Under the pieces are notes generated by a model. That model was not told the origin of the DNA. It worked only from the letters and a program-made list of their open reading frames with translations, and did not search any database. Position numbers and translations under genes: made by a program. From positions 104,792 to 168,791 of the forward strand of contig NZ_VSEY01000030.1 of assembly GCF_008086045.1 (NCBI RefSeq): 64,000 bases of DNA, given 5' to 3'. Position 1 is the stretch's first letter, and each line of letters starts with the position of its first letter. Below, in pieces: positions 1 through 7,595 of the stretch. This DNA is from Nonomuraea sp. PA05. Its GTDB lineage: Bacteria > Actinomycetota > Actinomycetes > Streptosporangiales > Streptosporangiaceae.

Positions 1-530
1 ATGAACATGCCCGCGATGAAGTCCTTGACCAGCTCCTGCGCGCCGAAGCCGATCGCCACGCCGAGGATGCCGACGCTGGTCAGCAGTGGCGCGATGGGGA
101 TCGTCAGCCTGTCGAGCACGGTCAGCACGGCGGTGCCGAGGATGACGATGGAGGCGATGTGCTTGAGCACCGACCCCATCGTCTCGGCCCGCTGCTTGCG
201 GCGCTCGTGCAGCAACGCGTCGATGCCGTCGGTCGCCGCCGCCTTGCGGAACCGGCTGGTGAGCGATCCTCCCGTGGCCGCCCGGGTGACCACCCTCGTG
301 ATCACCCGGTGCGCGACGTTTCTGAGCACGTACGCGAACACGAGGATCAGTAAGACGACGACGAGCATGGCTGCCAGCGGTGCCCAGACCGCGTTGTTGA
401 ACAGCCCGGCGATCATCGAGCAGACCGGGTCGTCTGTGCAGGTCGCGGTCACTTGTGAGGTCACCTTGTCAATATCGGGCAGCACCGATGGAGTCGTCGG
501 CGGTGGCGACGGCGTCACCAGCAGTAACAC
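1..530 (-). CDS. MscS-family mechanosensitive ion channel (3' end cut by window)
   Basis: Inner-membrane channel that would open on hypo-osmotic stress. The 176 visible residues show a hydrophobic helix at about 49-70, a second helix at about 120-140, and the pore-region signature SVGILGVAIGFGAQELVKDF at 152-171, typical of the MscS TM3 helix. The rest of the pore helix and the beta domain lie beyond the left edge. The GTG start at 530 was chosen because a GGAGGGG ribosome site sits about 10 bases upstream; the short Pro/Thr-rich N-terminus and a pair of Cys (31 and 37) suggest an extracytoplasmic start. The gene is partial only because the window ends. Family assignment is firm; the particular subfamily is not determinable. 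Confidence 0.9.
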   Translation of the reverse strand, partial: MLLLVTPSPPPTTPSVLPDIDKVTSQVTATCTDDPVCSMIAGLFNNAVWAPLAAMLVVVLLILVFAYVLRNVAHRVITRVVTRAATGGSLTSRFRKAAATDGIDALLHERRKQRAETMGSVLKHIASIVILGTAVLTVLDRLTIPIAPLLTSVGILGVAIGFGAQELVKDFIAGMF

Positions 531-952
531 TATGGTGGATCCCCTCCGGAAGCGGTTCGGTCTGCGTTTCTGGACCGTTTCGAACCAAAAATACCGCCGA
601 CCGAACCGCCCGCCGTCACATCACGCCGGGGAAGACGGGGTCGCCCGCTCTCTGGGCCGCGGAGGGAGAGAGCGGACGCTCCGATGACGGACGGCTCGGT
701 ACGGGACAGGCACCCGGAAGCATGCCCCGTTCCGGTTCCGGGAGGGATCCCCCGAACACCCGCCCGGCTGACCCGGGCGGGCGGCTTGCGGGCGCGGCGC
801 GTGGCGCCGCGCGGGCCAGGCCGGAACCGGCGGAGTGACCAGGGCTCCGTTGCGCGGGAGACCCTCCGCACCGGCCACTCCGCCGGCTCCCAGTAGCCGT
901 CGTGGGATGCGGTGAGCCGTGGTGGCTGCGCTCCACCCGGTTCACCGGGTCG
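531..952. other. Gene-free stretch with GC hairpins
   Basis: No convincing gene in either strand. The stretch carries a 9-bp-stem hairpin at 759-781 (CCCGCCCGG / CCGGGCGGG, 5-base loop) and a second GC-rich inverted repeat just after it. Neither is followed by a T run. The hairpins lie between the start of the MscS-like gene and the 3' end of the 94-aa gene, both on the minus strand, so one may end the transcript coming from the latter. Confidence 0.4.
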
Positions 953-1237
953 TCACTCCCCCACGACGGCGAGCACGCGGGCGACCTTGGTCGCGGCGCC
1001 GGCCGGGTCGTCGGCGGTGTGCATCCGCTCGCCCCAGGACCAGCAGTACCACCAGTCGCGCATGTCGGAGACGGCTGCCGACCGGCAGGTGACGTTCTCG
1101 GACAGGCTCGTCGCGCTCGGGTTGATGACCCGTACGAACGTGCGTCCGCTCTGGGTCCGGACCACTCGTGCGAGCAACCCTCGCGCGTCCAGTTCCGCCA
1201 CGAGACGCTCCAGGTGCTCGTAGTTGTCGTCCCCCAC
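953..1237 (-). CDS. Conserved-looking 94-aa protein of unknown function
   Basis: I do not recognise a named family. The protein is soluble, with an N-terminal helix (DDNYEHLERLVAELDARGL), a central strand segment (RVVRTQSGRTFVRVINP) and a Trp-rich segment (DWWYCWSWGERM, about residues 60-71). The GTG at 1237 was chosen over the upstream ATG at 1276 because the ribosome site GAGGGAGGAA lies 7 bases before it. It is divergent from the XRE-TPR regulator at 1512, sharing a 274-bp control region, so it may belong to the same circuit. Codon pattern and the good ribosome site support it being real. Confidence 0.65.
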   Translation of the reverse strand: MGDDNYEHLERLVAELDARGLLARVVRTQSGRTFVRVINPSATSLSENVTCRSAAVSDMRDWWYCWSWGERMHTADDPAGAATKVARVLAVVGE

Positions 1238-1268
1238 CGTTCGTTCCTCCCTCAGGAATCGTTGCTGG

Positions 1269-1286
1269 TGGGCCAAAGATGGCCCA
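1269..1286. promoter_or_regulatory. Inverted repeat between divergent genes
   Basis: TGGGCC-AAAGAT-GGCCCA, two 6-bp arms around a 6-base spacer, lies 32 bases upstream of the 94-aa gene start and about 225 bases from the XRE regulator start. Its position and symmetry fit an operator, with the adjacent XRE protein an obvious candidate ligand. This is inference only. Confidence 0.35.
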
Positions 1287-1511
1287 TGTCAAGGGATCGC
1301 GCAACGAGGGGATCCGCTCACGGGGAGTGGCTTCTCACTCGTGGGATGTAAGAAACAGTCCCGGGGAGGATGTTCCTTAACCGTAGGGTGGTTGAGGGCG
1401 TTCCCATCAACTCGGCATTGCTTCATAGTCATGGGTAGGCGCAGGGCAACTTGAGGGCTACGCTGAGTCACCAGTTGCGGACCGGTCGAGACATGCGTGA
1501 GAGGGGCCGGG

Positions 1512-3068
1512 ATGTCCGGCAGACAGCACAGGGAGACGGAGATCGCCCGGCGGATCAGGGCCAAGGGCCTTGCCGCGGGGCGCACGTCGGCTCAGGTAGC
1601 TGATGAGATCCACGAGGCGTGCGCGGCCCACTTCAGCACGAGCCGCATAAAGGCGCATCGGCTGGCCTACGGCATCGCGCTGGCTGACGTCATCGAACAG
1701 GTCAGAGCCCTGTTCGAGCGCGACGGCAAGGCGATGCCCGGGATCGGCGAGACGCTCCTGTCCGCGTACGAGAGCGGGCTCAAACGCCCCGGGCCCGAGT
1801 ACCTGCACTACCTGTGCACGGTCTACCGGGTCGAGCCGGTGGCGCTCGGCTACGACTCGCCCTGCATCTGTGGCCACGGCCACCGGATGCCGGGCGTGCT
1901 GAGCGGCACGGTGGAGCCGAAGGAGCGCCCGCAGCTCGCACAGGAGCGCGATCTGGTGATCCAGCCGATGGAGACGGAGCCGGAGGACGAGGAGAACGAG
2001 AACATCCTCCGCCGGACGCTATTAAATTCACTGCAGGCCGACGCCAACCTCACCGACCTGGAGGGCCCCGTGCTAGGGGCCTGCGAGGGCATCAGACGCA
2101 GGATGGACGAGACGCTGGTCATGGCCACCGTCTCCGCCGCGATGCTCGACCAGTGGGAGGAGGCGACGATCAGCTTCGGCCGTCAGTACACCACGACGGC
2201 CCCGCTGCGGCTGCTGTGCGACGTGCTGCTGGAGCTGAGCGCCGTGCGGACGGCGATGTCCCGGCGGCAGCCGATCGACTTGCAGGAGCGCCTGTGCAGG
2301 ATGGCGGCCCAGCTCGCGGGGCTGGCCGGCATGATCATGATCAACCTGGGTGATCACCGGCTGGCGCGCTCGTTCTTCCGCACCGGCCGCACGGCCGCCG
2401 ACGAGACCGGCGACCGGGCGCTGCGGGCGTGGATCGCGGTCCGCGAGTCGCTCGTGCCCCTCTACTTCGGCGACGCCCGCGAGGCGCTCACCCTGGCCAA
2501 GAAGAGCCGCGACATGGCGGGCTCCACGCCGTGCGCGGCCCAGGCCATGGCGCCGGTCGTCGAGGCCAGGGCGCTGGCCATGATGTCCAACGGCGAGACC
2601 AAGAAGGAGATCGTCGACCAGGCCAAGCGGGCCCTGGCGCGGGCCAGGAACGCCTTCGCCCACATGCGTCCTGAGGATCAGACGGACGTGGCATTCGGGT
2701 ACACCGAGAAGCAGCTCTACTTCTACCAGGGCGACGTGCTCACCAAGCTCGGTCAGACGATCGAGGCGGAGGTCGTGCTCGACCAGGCGCTGGAGAAGTA
2801 CGAGGACCACATTCTCGACCAGACGTTGATCAGGCTCGACCAGGCCCAGTGCCGGCTGATCGACGGCGATGTGAGGGAGGCGGTGTCGATCGCCACGAAG
2901 GCGCTCAACCTGGTCGGCGACGAGTACCTCACCGACCTCATCGTGCGGCCCGCGCTGCAGCTCGAAAAGGCGATCCTGGCGCGGGACGCCACAGTCCCAG
3001 GTCTGGAGGGCTTGTCGGCCGCCCTGAGGCGGCCCCGGCAGCCCGAGATGAAAGGGGGCGATGGATGA
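1512..3068 (+). CDS. XRE-family regulator with C-terminal TPR-like region
   Basis: Likely DNA-binding regulator of 518 aa. Residues about 45-113 form a lambda-repressor-type helix-turn-helix (KAHRLAYGIALADVIEQV then LLSAYESGLKRP, the usual second-helix/loop wording). Immediately after comes CICGHGH at 118-124, a Cys/His cluster that could hold a metal. The remaining 380 residues are helical and TPR-like, the usual ligand- or protein-sensing half of such regulators. The ATG at 1512 has GAGAGGGG 5 bases upstream and is preferred over ATG 1497. The gene overlaps the next by ATGA, so the acetyltransferase is translated with it. The regulated genes are unknown; the divergent 94-aa gene and its own operon are the first candidates. 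Confidence 0.8.
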   Translation: MSGRQHRETEIARRIRAKGLAAGRTSAQVADEIHEACAAHFSTSRIKAHRLAYGIALADVIEQVRALFERDGKAMPGIGETLLSAYESGLKRPGPEYLHYLCTVYRVEPVALGYDSPCICGHGHRMPGVLSGTVEPKERPQLAQERDLVIQPMETEPEDEENENILRRTLLNSLQADANLTDLEGPVLGACEGIRRRMDETLVMATVSAAMLDQWEEATISFGRQYTTTAPLRLLCDVLLELSAVRTAMSRRQPIDLQERLCRMAAQLAGLAGMIMINLGDHRLARSFFRTGRTAADETGDRALRAWIAVRESLVPLYFGDAREALTLAKKSRDMAGSTPCAAQAMAPVVEARALAMMSNGETKKEIVDQAKRALARARNAFAHMRPEDQTDVAFGYTEKQLYFYQGDVLTKLGQTIEAEVVLDQALEKYEDHILDQTLIRLDQAQCRLIDGDVREAVSIATKALNLVGDEYLTDLIVRPALQLEKAILARDATVPGLEGLSAALRRPRQPEMKGGDG

Positions 3069-3553
3069 AGCTGAAGATCAGACGCTATCGGTGGTCGGAT
3101 CTCGACACCATCCTCGCACTCCACCGGATCTGCCTCGCCGAGGTGGGGCTGATGCCCGGTGACGGCGTCTACTACGACGACGACTTCCCGCGCATCCAGG
3201 AGATCTATCTCGCGTGTGGCGGCGACTTCTTCGTCGGCGAGAGCGGCGGGCGGGTCGTGGCCATGGGCGGGCTGAAACCCGTCGACACCGGCACGGCGGA
3301 GATCTGCCGGTTAAGGGTCCACCCCGAGTTCCAGCGGCGCGGCTTCGGCGCGGTCATGCTCGTCGCGCTCGAACGGCGCGCGGTGGAGCTCGGCTTCCAC
3401 AGCGTCAGAGGTGACACCACGCTCAACCAGGAGGCCGCACTGGCGCTGTACGAGCGCCTGGGCTGGCGTGAGCTGTCCAGGGAGCAGGTCGGCGGCCTGA
3501 CCGTCGTCTACGGTGAGAAACGCCTGGTCCCGCCCGCAGTTCTGGAGTTCTAG
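3065..3553 (+). CDS. GNAT-family N-acetyltransferase
   Basis: Acetyl-CoA-dependent acetyltransferase of 162 aa, substrate unknown. The acetyl-CoA binding motif A is visible at 83-99 (LRVHPEFQRRGFGAVML) with the QRRGFG loop at 90-95, followed by the helix and the NQEAALALYERLGW motif B near 121-134. Its start codon overlaps the stop of the XRE-TPR regulator (ATGA), so the two are translationally coupled and probably act in one pathway. AAAGGGGG upstream serves as ribosome site. It could acetylate a small molecule, as resistance GNATs do, or a protein such as its partner; nothing in the sequence decides this. Confidence 0.85.
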   Translation: MKLKIRRYRWSDLDTILALHRICLAEVGLMPGDGVYYDDDFPRIQEIYLACGGDFFVGESGGRVVAMGGLKPVDTGTAEICRLRVHPEFQRRGFGAVMLVALERRAVELGFHSVRGDTTLNQEAALALYERLGWRELSREQVGGLTVVYGEKRLVPPAVLEF

Positions 3554-3568
3554 ACCGTCCCGACCGCA

Positions 3569-3598
3569 CGGCCCCAACCCCTCCCCCTCCTGGGGCCG
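3569..3598 (+). terminator. Hairpin after the XRE-GNAT operon
   Basis: CGGCCCCA pairs with TGGGGCCG around a 14-base pyrimidine-rich loop, 15 bases after the acetyltransferase stop. There is no T tract. The rest of the 314-base gap up to the EamA gene holds only an AT-richer leader with TTAGACT about 30 bases before the ATG as a possible -10. Confidence 0.5.
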
Positions 3599-3867
3599 CT
3601 ACCTTCGTCTTCCCCGGTGACCTGTCCCGGGGGGCCCGCTCGGCGTGAAGTCTCCGCCGTCACAGCGGGTGACGCTTCCCCCGCCGCTGAACCCGACATC
3701 TTTCGCCTAATTCTCATGAGCGATATGTCGGAGACACCGTAAAGCGGCGTCCACGGATAAGGATGCACGAACCAGCGGGTGAGGGTCTTACCACCCAGGT
3801 GTAAGCAAGCATCACCGGCTGCGCCCTGTACATCTTAGACTGCGAATAGTAGTGCCATGCTTTTCCT

Positions 3868-5118
3868 ATGGCAGACGTGCCCGCTCCCCGCCCCCTTCTG
3901 GGAGCCGTGCTTCTGTTGTTCGTCAGCGCCGCTTGGGGGTCGGCCTTCCCGCTGATGAAGGATCTCATCCATCGGTTACCAGTGGAGGACCTGCTCGCCG
4001 AGCGCTATCTGCTCGCCGCGCTGACGCTGTTCCTCATCAGGCCCCGCTGCCTGCGGGGGTTGTCGCGTGAGACGTGGATCAACGGGGCCGTGCTCGGCTT
4101 GATGTTCGGAGTCGGGCAGGTGGGCCAGGCCATGGCGCTGGGCAGCCTGCCGTCGGCGGTGTCGGGGTTCGCCGTCGGGTGCAGCGTGATGATCACGCCG
4201 ATCCTGTCACTGGTGATCTTCAGGGAGCCGGTGCGGCGGCGCGTCTGGGGCGGGGTCGCGCTCGCGCTGGCGGGCATGGCCGTCTTCACGCTGGTGCGCG
4301 GGGTGGAGGAGCACCGCATCTCGCTGCTCGCGCTCGGGGTCACGCTCACCGCCGCCGCGCTCTACTCCGGTCACACCCTGCTGCTCGGGCGCCTGTCCGA
4401 GCGTCCCGCCGGTTTCTCCCCGTACGCGCTGACCGTCATCCAGCTCTTCACCATCGGCGTGCTCACCGGTGGCTTCGCCGTGCGCGACGGGATCTCCGTG
4501 CCGGTCGCGCTGCCCGACTGGATGATCCTGCTGCACCTGTCCGTGATCTCCTGCGCGCTCGGCTTCCTGGCGCGCTCGCACGCCCAGGCGCACCTGCCGG
4601 CGGTGCCCAGCCAGATCCTCATGTCGTCCCAGCCGCTCTGGGTGGCCGCGATCGCGGTGATCTGGTTCGAGGAGCGGATCGGCTGGGGCATGGTCGCGGG
4701 CGGGGTGCTCATGGCCGGGGCGATGATGCTCGCGCTGCCCGCCAGGGGCGAGGCGCGGGGAAAAGAACGCCGCCGTCTGCTGTTCGTCGCCCGCCGGGCC
4801 ACCAAGGTGCTCGCCGGCCACCGGATCAAACGTGAGGACCCGTTGCACCTGCACAGGGGTGCGACGCCGTACCTCGCCAAGAGCGCCTGCGCGGACGTGT
4901 CCTCGTGCCCGTGGCAGACACGCTCGCTCAAGGGAGGCTCCGAGCCCAGTCTGGAACGGTTGATCGAGCGGGCCACCCGCATCGTGCGGGCCAGGAATCT
5001 GCCGGGGCCCGGTTGCTGCCAGTCGGTCACGCTGCTCGGCAGGTGCCTGTGCGACTTGATGGAGGAATCCGAGCGGGCGCATACCACAGGATTGCAGCGT
5101 TGGTTTCGGTCCTCATAG
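3868..5118 (+). CDS. EamA/DMT-superfamily transporter with Cys-rich C-terminal extension
   Basis: Drug/metabolite exporter-type membrane protein. Residues 10-290 hold the two EamA repeats and about ten hydrophobic helices, with the AAWGSAFPLMKDL start of repeat one and the TAAALYSGHTLLLGR start of repeat two. The normal family ends near residue 290-300. Here a hydrophilic 125-residue tail follows, with Cys at 341, 347, 383, 384, 393 and 395, a basic stretch (KERRRLLFVARR) and a helical SLERLIERATRIVRAR segment. GC3 and codon use stay coding-like throughout, so the tail is not a read-through artefact. Substrate is unknown. The gene lies directly upstream of the peptide/TPR operon on the same strand but is separated by 126 bases with its own signals. 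Confidence 0.85.
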   Translation: MADVPAPRPLLGAVLLLFVSAAWGSAFPLMKDLIHRLPVEDLLAERYLLAALTLFLIRPRCLRGLSRETWINGAVLGLMFGVGQVGQAMALGSLPSAVSGFAVGCSVMITPILSLVIFREPVRRRVWGGVALALAGMAVFTLVRGVEEHRISLLALGVTLTAAALYSGHTLLLGRLSERPAGFSPYALTVIQLFTIGVLTGGFAVRDGISVPVALPDWMILLHLSVISCALGFLARSHAQAHLPAVPSQILMSSQPLWVAAIAVIWFEERIGWGMVAGGVLMAGAMMLALPARGEARGKERRRLLFVARRATKVLAGHRIKREDPLHLHRGATPYLAKSACADVSSCPWQTRSLKGGSEPSLERLIERATRIVRARNLPGPGCCQSVTLLGRCLCDLMEESERAHTTGLQRWFRSS

Positions 5119-5244
5119 GTTAGAGATACCCCACAAAAGGCAACTGCTTTTTATCCATTAGCCTCCCACTTATTCGCGATAAACCTTGATATTCGGTGAG
5201 GTGACCCAATAATGGGTGTTCAACCCCAAGTGGAGAGGTATGTC
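5119..5244 (+). promoter_or_regulatory. AT-rich leader of the peptide/TPR operon
   Basis: This stretch is far richer in A and T than its surroundings. It contains TTGATA-like and TTATT-like elements usable as promoter hexamers and a small inverted repeat ACCCA-ATAA-TGGGT at 5204-5217, which is followed by a further ACCCC half site. GGAGAGG at 5232-5238 is the ribosome site for the 24-residue peptide gene. An in-frame ATG at 5212 exists but has no ribosome site. Confidence 0.45.
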
Positions 5245-5319
5245 ATGAAGCGCATCGTCGTCCGCAAGCCTGGAACCGCGAGGCTGGCTGGGACCTCCAG
5301 CGTCATTCACAAGGGGTGA
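5245..5319 (+). CDS. 24-residue peptide gene coupled to the TPR protein
   Basis: A short gene that is easy to miss. It begins MKRIVVRKPGTARL and ends SSVIHKG, is strongly basic in its first half, and has no signal peptide or membrane segment. GGAGAGG lies 6 bases before the ATG. Its TGA stop overlaps the GTG start of the TPR protein (GTGA), so the downstream gene is translationally coupled to it. A leader peptide that only opens the TPR ribosome site, a signalling peptide, and a precursor of a modified peptide are all possible. There is no Cys and no neighbouring modification enzyme of a known RiPP class. Reality of translation is supported by the ribosome site and stop-start overlap; function is unknown. 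Confidence 0.6.
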   Translation: MKRIVVRKPGTARLAGTSSVIHKG

Positions 5320-7043
5320 CTGAGGAGAGGTCCCACCTCAGGGTCCAGGGCGAACCACCCGCCCGATGGGGGGCCGTGCGGCTGCTGACGCCGTTGATCG
5401 ACGCACATCGTCGGCCGCACGGCCCCTATACCGTCGCCGGCGAGCTGCTGCGCCGGCTGGTGCCGCCAGTGCTGCGGCGTTCCCCTGAGCTGGTGGCCGC
5501 GCACGACCTGGAGATCCTGGCGGTCGCCCCCGACCTGGCCGGGACCGTACCAGCCAGAAGAGCCACCATCGACGCGGAGCTGCCCGACGAGGAGCGCATC
5601 CTCGTGCCCGCGCCCCGCCGCACGCTGCGGCTGGCCAACGGGATCGCGGAGTTCGTCCGTGACGCCGTGCGCCCCGGGCGAGCGATCGCCGTCTGCAACG
5701 CCGACGCCGCCGACCCCACCGACACCGAGCTGCTGGACGTCATGACCCGGCGGATCCCGCCCGCCACCCTCACGATCATGGTGTACTCCGGCGGCCCCGA
5801 ACCGCCGCCCGACACCCGCGACGCCGCCGAGCTGTGGGCCCTCGTGGACCGTTGCACCCGCGAGGGCTTCCTGCACGCCGTGGCCGAGCTGGGGGAGCGC
5901 GGCATGGCCGGCACGCCGCCCGGCGAACAGAGCTGGTGGCGCTTCGCCCAGCGCACCGCGACCGCGCTCGGCGGACTCGGCCGCACCGACGAGGCCCGCG
6001 CCGTCTGGGACCGGGTGCGCCTGGTCAGCCAGGACCCCGCGATGCACGCCGCCGCCGCGTACGGCACAGCCATGCTCGACGCCCGCCACCCCGACCCCGC
6101 CCGCCGCGATCTGACCAGGGCCAGAGGCTGGATCAACGAGGCCATCGCGATCTCCACCATCCTGCCCGACCCCGCCGAGCGGGCCTTCAAGCTCGGCTTC
6201 GACCGCAACGGCCTGGCCCTGATCGAGCTGCGGCAGGGCCGCCTCGACGCCGCGCTGGCGCTGGTGGAGTCGGCCATCGAGCTGGCCCGCGAGCTGGGGG
6301 AGCGCCACCGGCCGCACCGGATGGTGCTGCTGGCCAACCGGGCGCAGCTCCTGGCCGCGATGGGCAGGACCAAGGAGGCGCTGGAGGACTACGGGGCGGC
6401 CATCGCGATCGACCCCGGCTTTCCCGACCACTACGTGGAGCGGGGCAACCTGCTGTTCAAGCTGGGCCGCCACGACGAGGCGCTGACCGACTTCGAGCAG
6501 GCCATGCGGGCCGGGCCGCCGCTGCCCGAGGCGTACTACAACCGGGCCGAGCTGTGCGCCGTGCGCGGCGAGATCGAGGCGGCGCTGGCGGACCTGGGCC
6601 GGGTGATCGAGCTCGACCCCGCCTACCTGGACGCCTACATCAACCGGGCCGGGCTGCTGGCCGGCTGCGAGCAGGACCAGGAGGCCAGGGCCGACGTCGG
6701 GACCGGGCTGCGGCTCGCGCCGGGTAACCCGTACCTGCTGACGGTGCTGGGCCAGCTCGAGACGGCGGCGGGCCGCCACGCCGAGGCGGAGGCGGCGCTG
6801 GAACAGGCCCTGGAGCGCGCTCCAGGGCTGGTGGCGGCCTGGGCGAGCAGGGGAGTGCTCCGATACGCCACCGGCGATCTGGAGGGCGCGGTGGACGACC
6901 TGACGCACGCCATCGAGCTGCGACCCCAGCCCGACCTGTACGCCAACCGCGCGGTCGCCCTGCGCGCCCTGGGCCGTCACGCGGAGGCGGAGGCGGACGA
7001 CCATCGAGCGGCGGGAGCGGCTGATGGGAACATTGGCGTATGA
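5316..7043 (+). CDS. Degenerate STAND-type ATPase/TPR-repeat protein
   Basis: Cytosolic 575-aa protein. The N-terminal 160 residues include GPYTVAGELLRRLVP, DLEILAVAPDL and AVCNADAADPTDTELL (125-140). The last segment aligns in layout with the Walker B strand of AAA_16/LuxR-type ATPases (usually a DD-x-H-x-ADP pattern), but no P-loop precedes it, so ATP hydrolysis is unlikely. From about residue 230 to the C-terminus there are repeated helix pairs with TPR wording such as HYVERGNLLFKLGRHDEAL and EAYYNRAELCAVRGEIEAAL. It starts on the stop of the 24-residue peptide gene and ends overlapping the next start, placing it in the middle of a coupled three-gene operon. A scaffold or peptide-sensing role is inferred from TPR proteins generally. 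Confidence 0.8.
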   Translation: MTEERSHLRVQGEPPARWGAVRLLTPLIDAHRRPHGPYTVAGELLRRLVPPVLRRSPELVAAHDLEILAVAPDLAGTVPARRATIDAELPDEERILVPAPRRTLRLANGIAEFVRDAVRPGRAIAVCNADAADPTDTELLDVMTRRIPPATLTIMVYSGGPEPPPDTRDAAELWALVDRCTREGFLHAVAELGERGMAGTPPGEQSWWRFAQRTATALGGLGRTDEARAVWDRVRLVSQDPAMHAAAAYGTAMLDARHPDPARRDLTRARGWINEAIAISTILPDPAERAFKLGFDRNGLALIELRQGRLDAALALVESAIELARELGERHRPHRMVLLANRAQLLAAMGRTKEALEDYGAAIAIDPGFPDHYVERGNLLFKLGRHDEALTDFEQAMRAGPPLPEAYYNRAELCAVRGEIEAALADLGRVIELDPAYLDAYINRAGLLAGCEQDQEARADVGTGLRLAPGNPYLLTVLGQLETAAGRHAEAEAALEQALERAPGLVAAWASRGVLRYATGDLEGAVDDLTHAIELRPQPDLYANRAVALRALGRHAEAEADDHRAAGAADGNIGV

Positions 7044-7492
7044 GGGGGCGAATAGGACGAGCGGCGGCGGTGTGCGCCGCGTTCGGCGTGTTGTGGTGGG
7101 CCACGGTCCGGCTGGCCTGGGCAGGGGTCGGCTGCGAGGACTGGGGCTGCCTGGCGCCGGCCGTCGGCGTCGTCGTGGTCATCAGCCTGGCCCTGCTCGC
7201 CGGATCCGTGCTCGCGCTGGAGCGGGTGGCGGTCCGGCCGGGACGCCGGGTGGCGCTGACGGCCGCCGGGGTGCTGGTCGTGTTCCGGCTGGTCGGGGAG
7301 TCGCTGCCGTCGTGGACGTCGTCGCTCGCCGACGCGGCCGTGGCCGGGGTGGCGTTCGCGGGGGCGGGGGCGGTGGCGGCGTTCGTGACGGAGAGCGGGG
7401 TGTCGCGGCGCAGCCGGGCTTGGACGGCGCTGGCCGTGGTGGCGCTGCTGCCGGTCGCACTGGCGGCGGCCCTCACCAGACACGGCTTCTGA
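7040..7492 (+). CDS. Small four-helix-type membrane protein
   Basis: 150 aa, very hydrophobic, with about four membrane segments: roughly 8-30, 40-62, 71-88 and 95-115, with a further one near 127-147. A CEDWGC pair of Cys sits in the first loop, likely outside. No family recognised. The ATG overlaps the TPR protein's TGA (ATGA), so it is co-translated with it and is the likely membrane partner of that protein. Confidence 0.75.
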   Translation: MRGRIGRAAAVCAAFGVLWWATVRLAWAGVGCEDWGCLAPAVGVVVVISLALLAGSVLALERVAVRPGRRVALTAAGVLVVFRLVGESLPSWTSSLADAAVAGVAFAGAGAVAAFVTESGVSRRSRAWTALAVVALLPVALAAALTRHGF

Positions 7493-7595
7493 TCGCTTGG
7501 CGGCGGCTCGCTGTGGACGCCGAGGCCATGGGGCGCCGCGATCCTGCTCGCGAAGGGGCGCGAACGGCGCTGAGCGCGTCCCCGGTGGGTCTACG

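Noticed and set aside
3716..3742. Eight-codon frame MSDMSETP as an upstream leader peptide
   Set aside because: No ribosome site, and it lies too far from the EamA start to couple to it.
5307..7004. 565-codon frame antisense to the TPR gene
   Set aside because: No ribosome site or motif; the plus-strand gene is supported by TPR wording and coupling.
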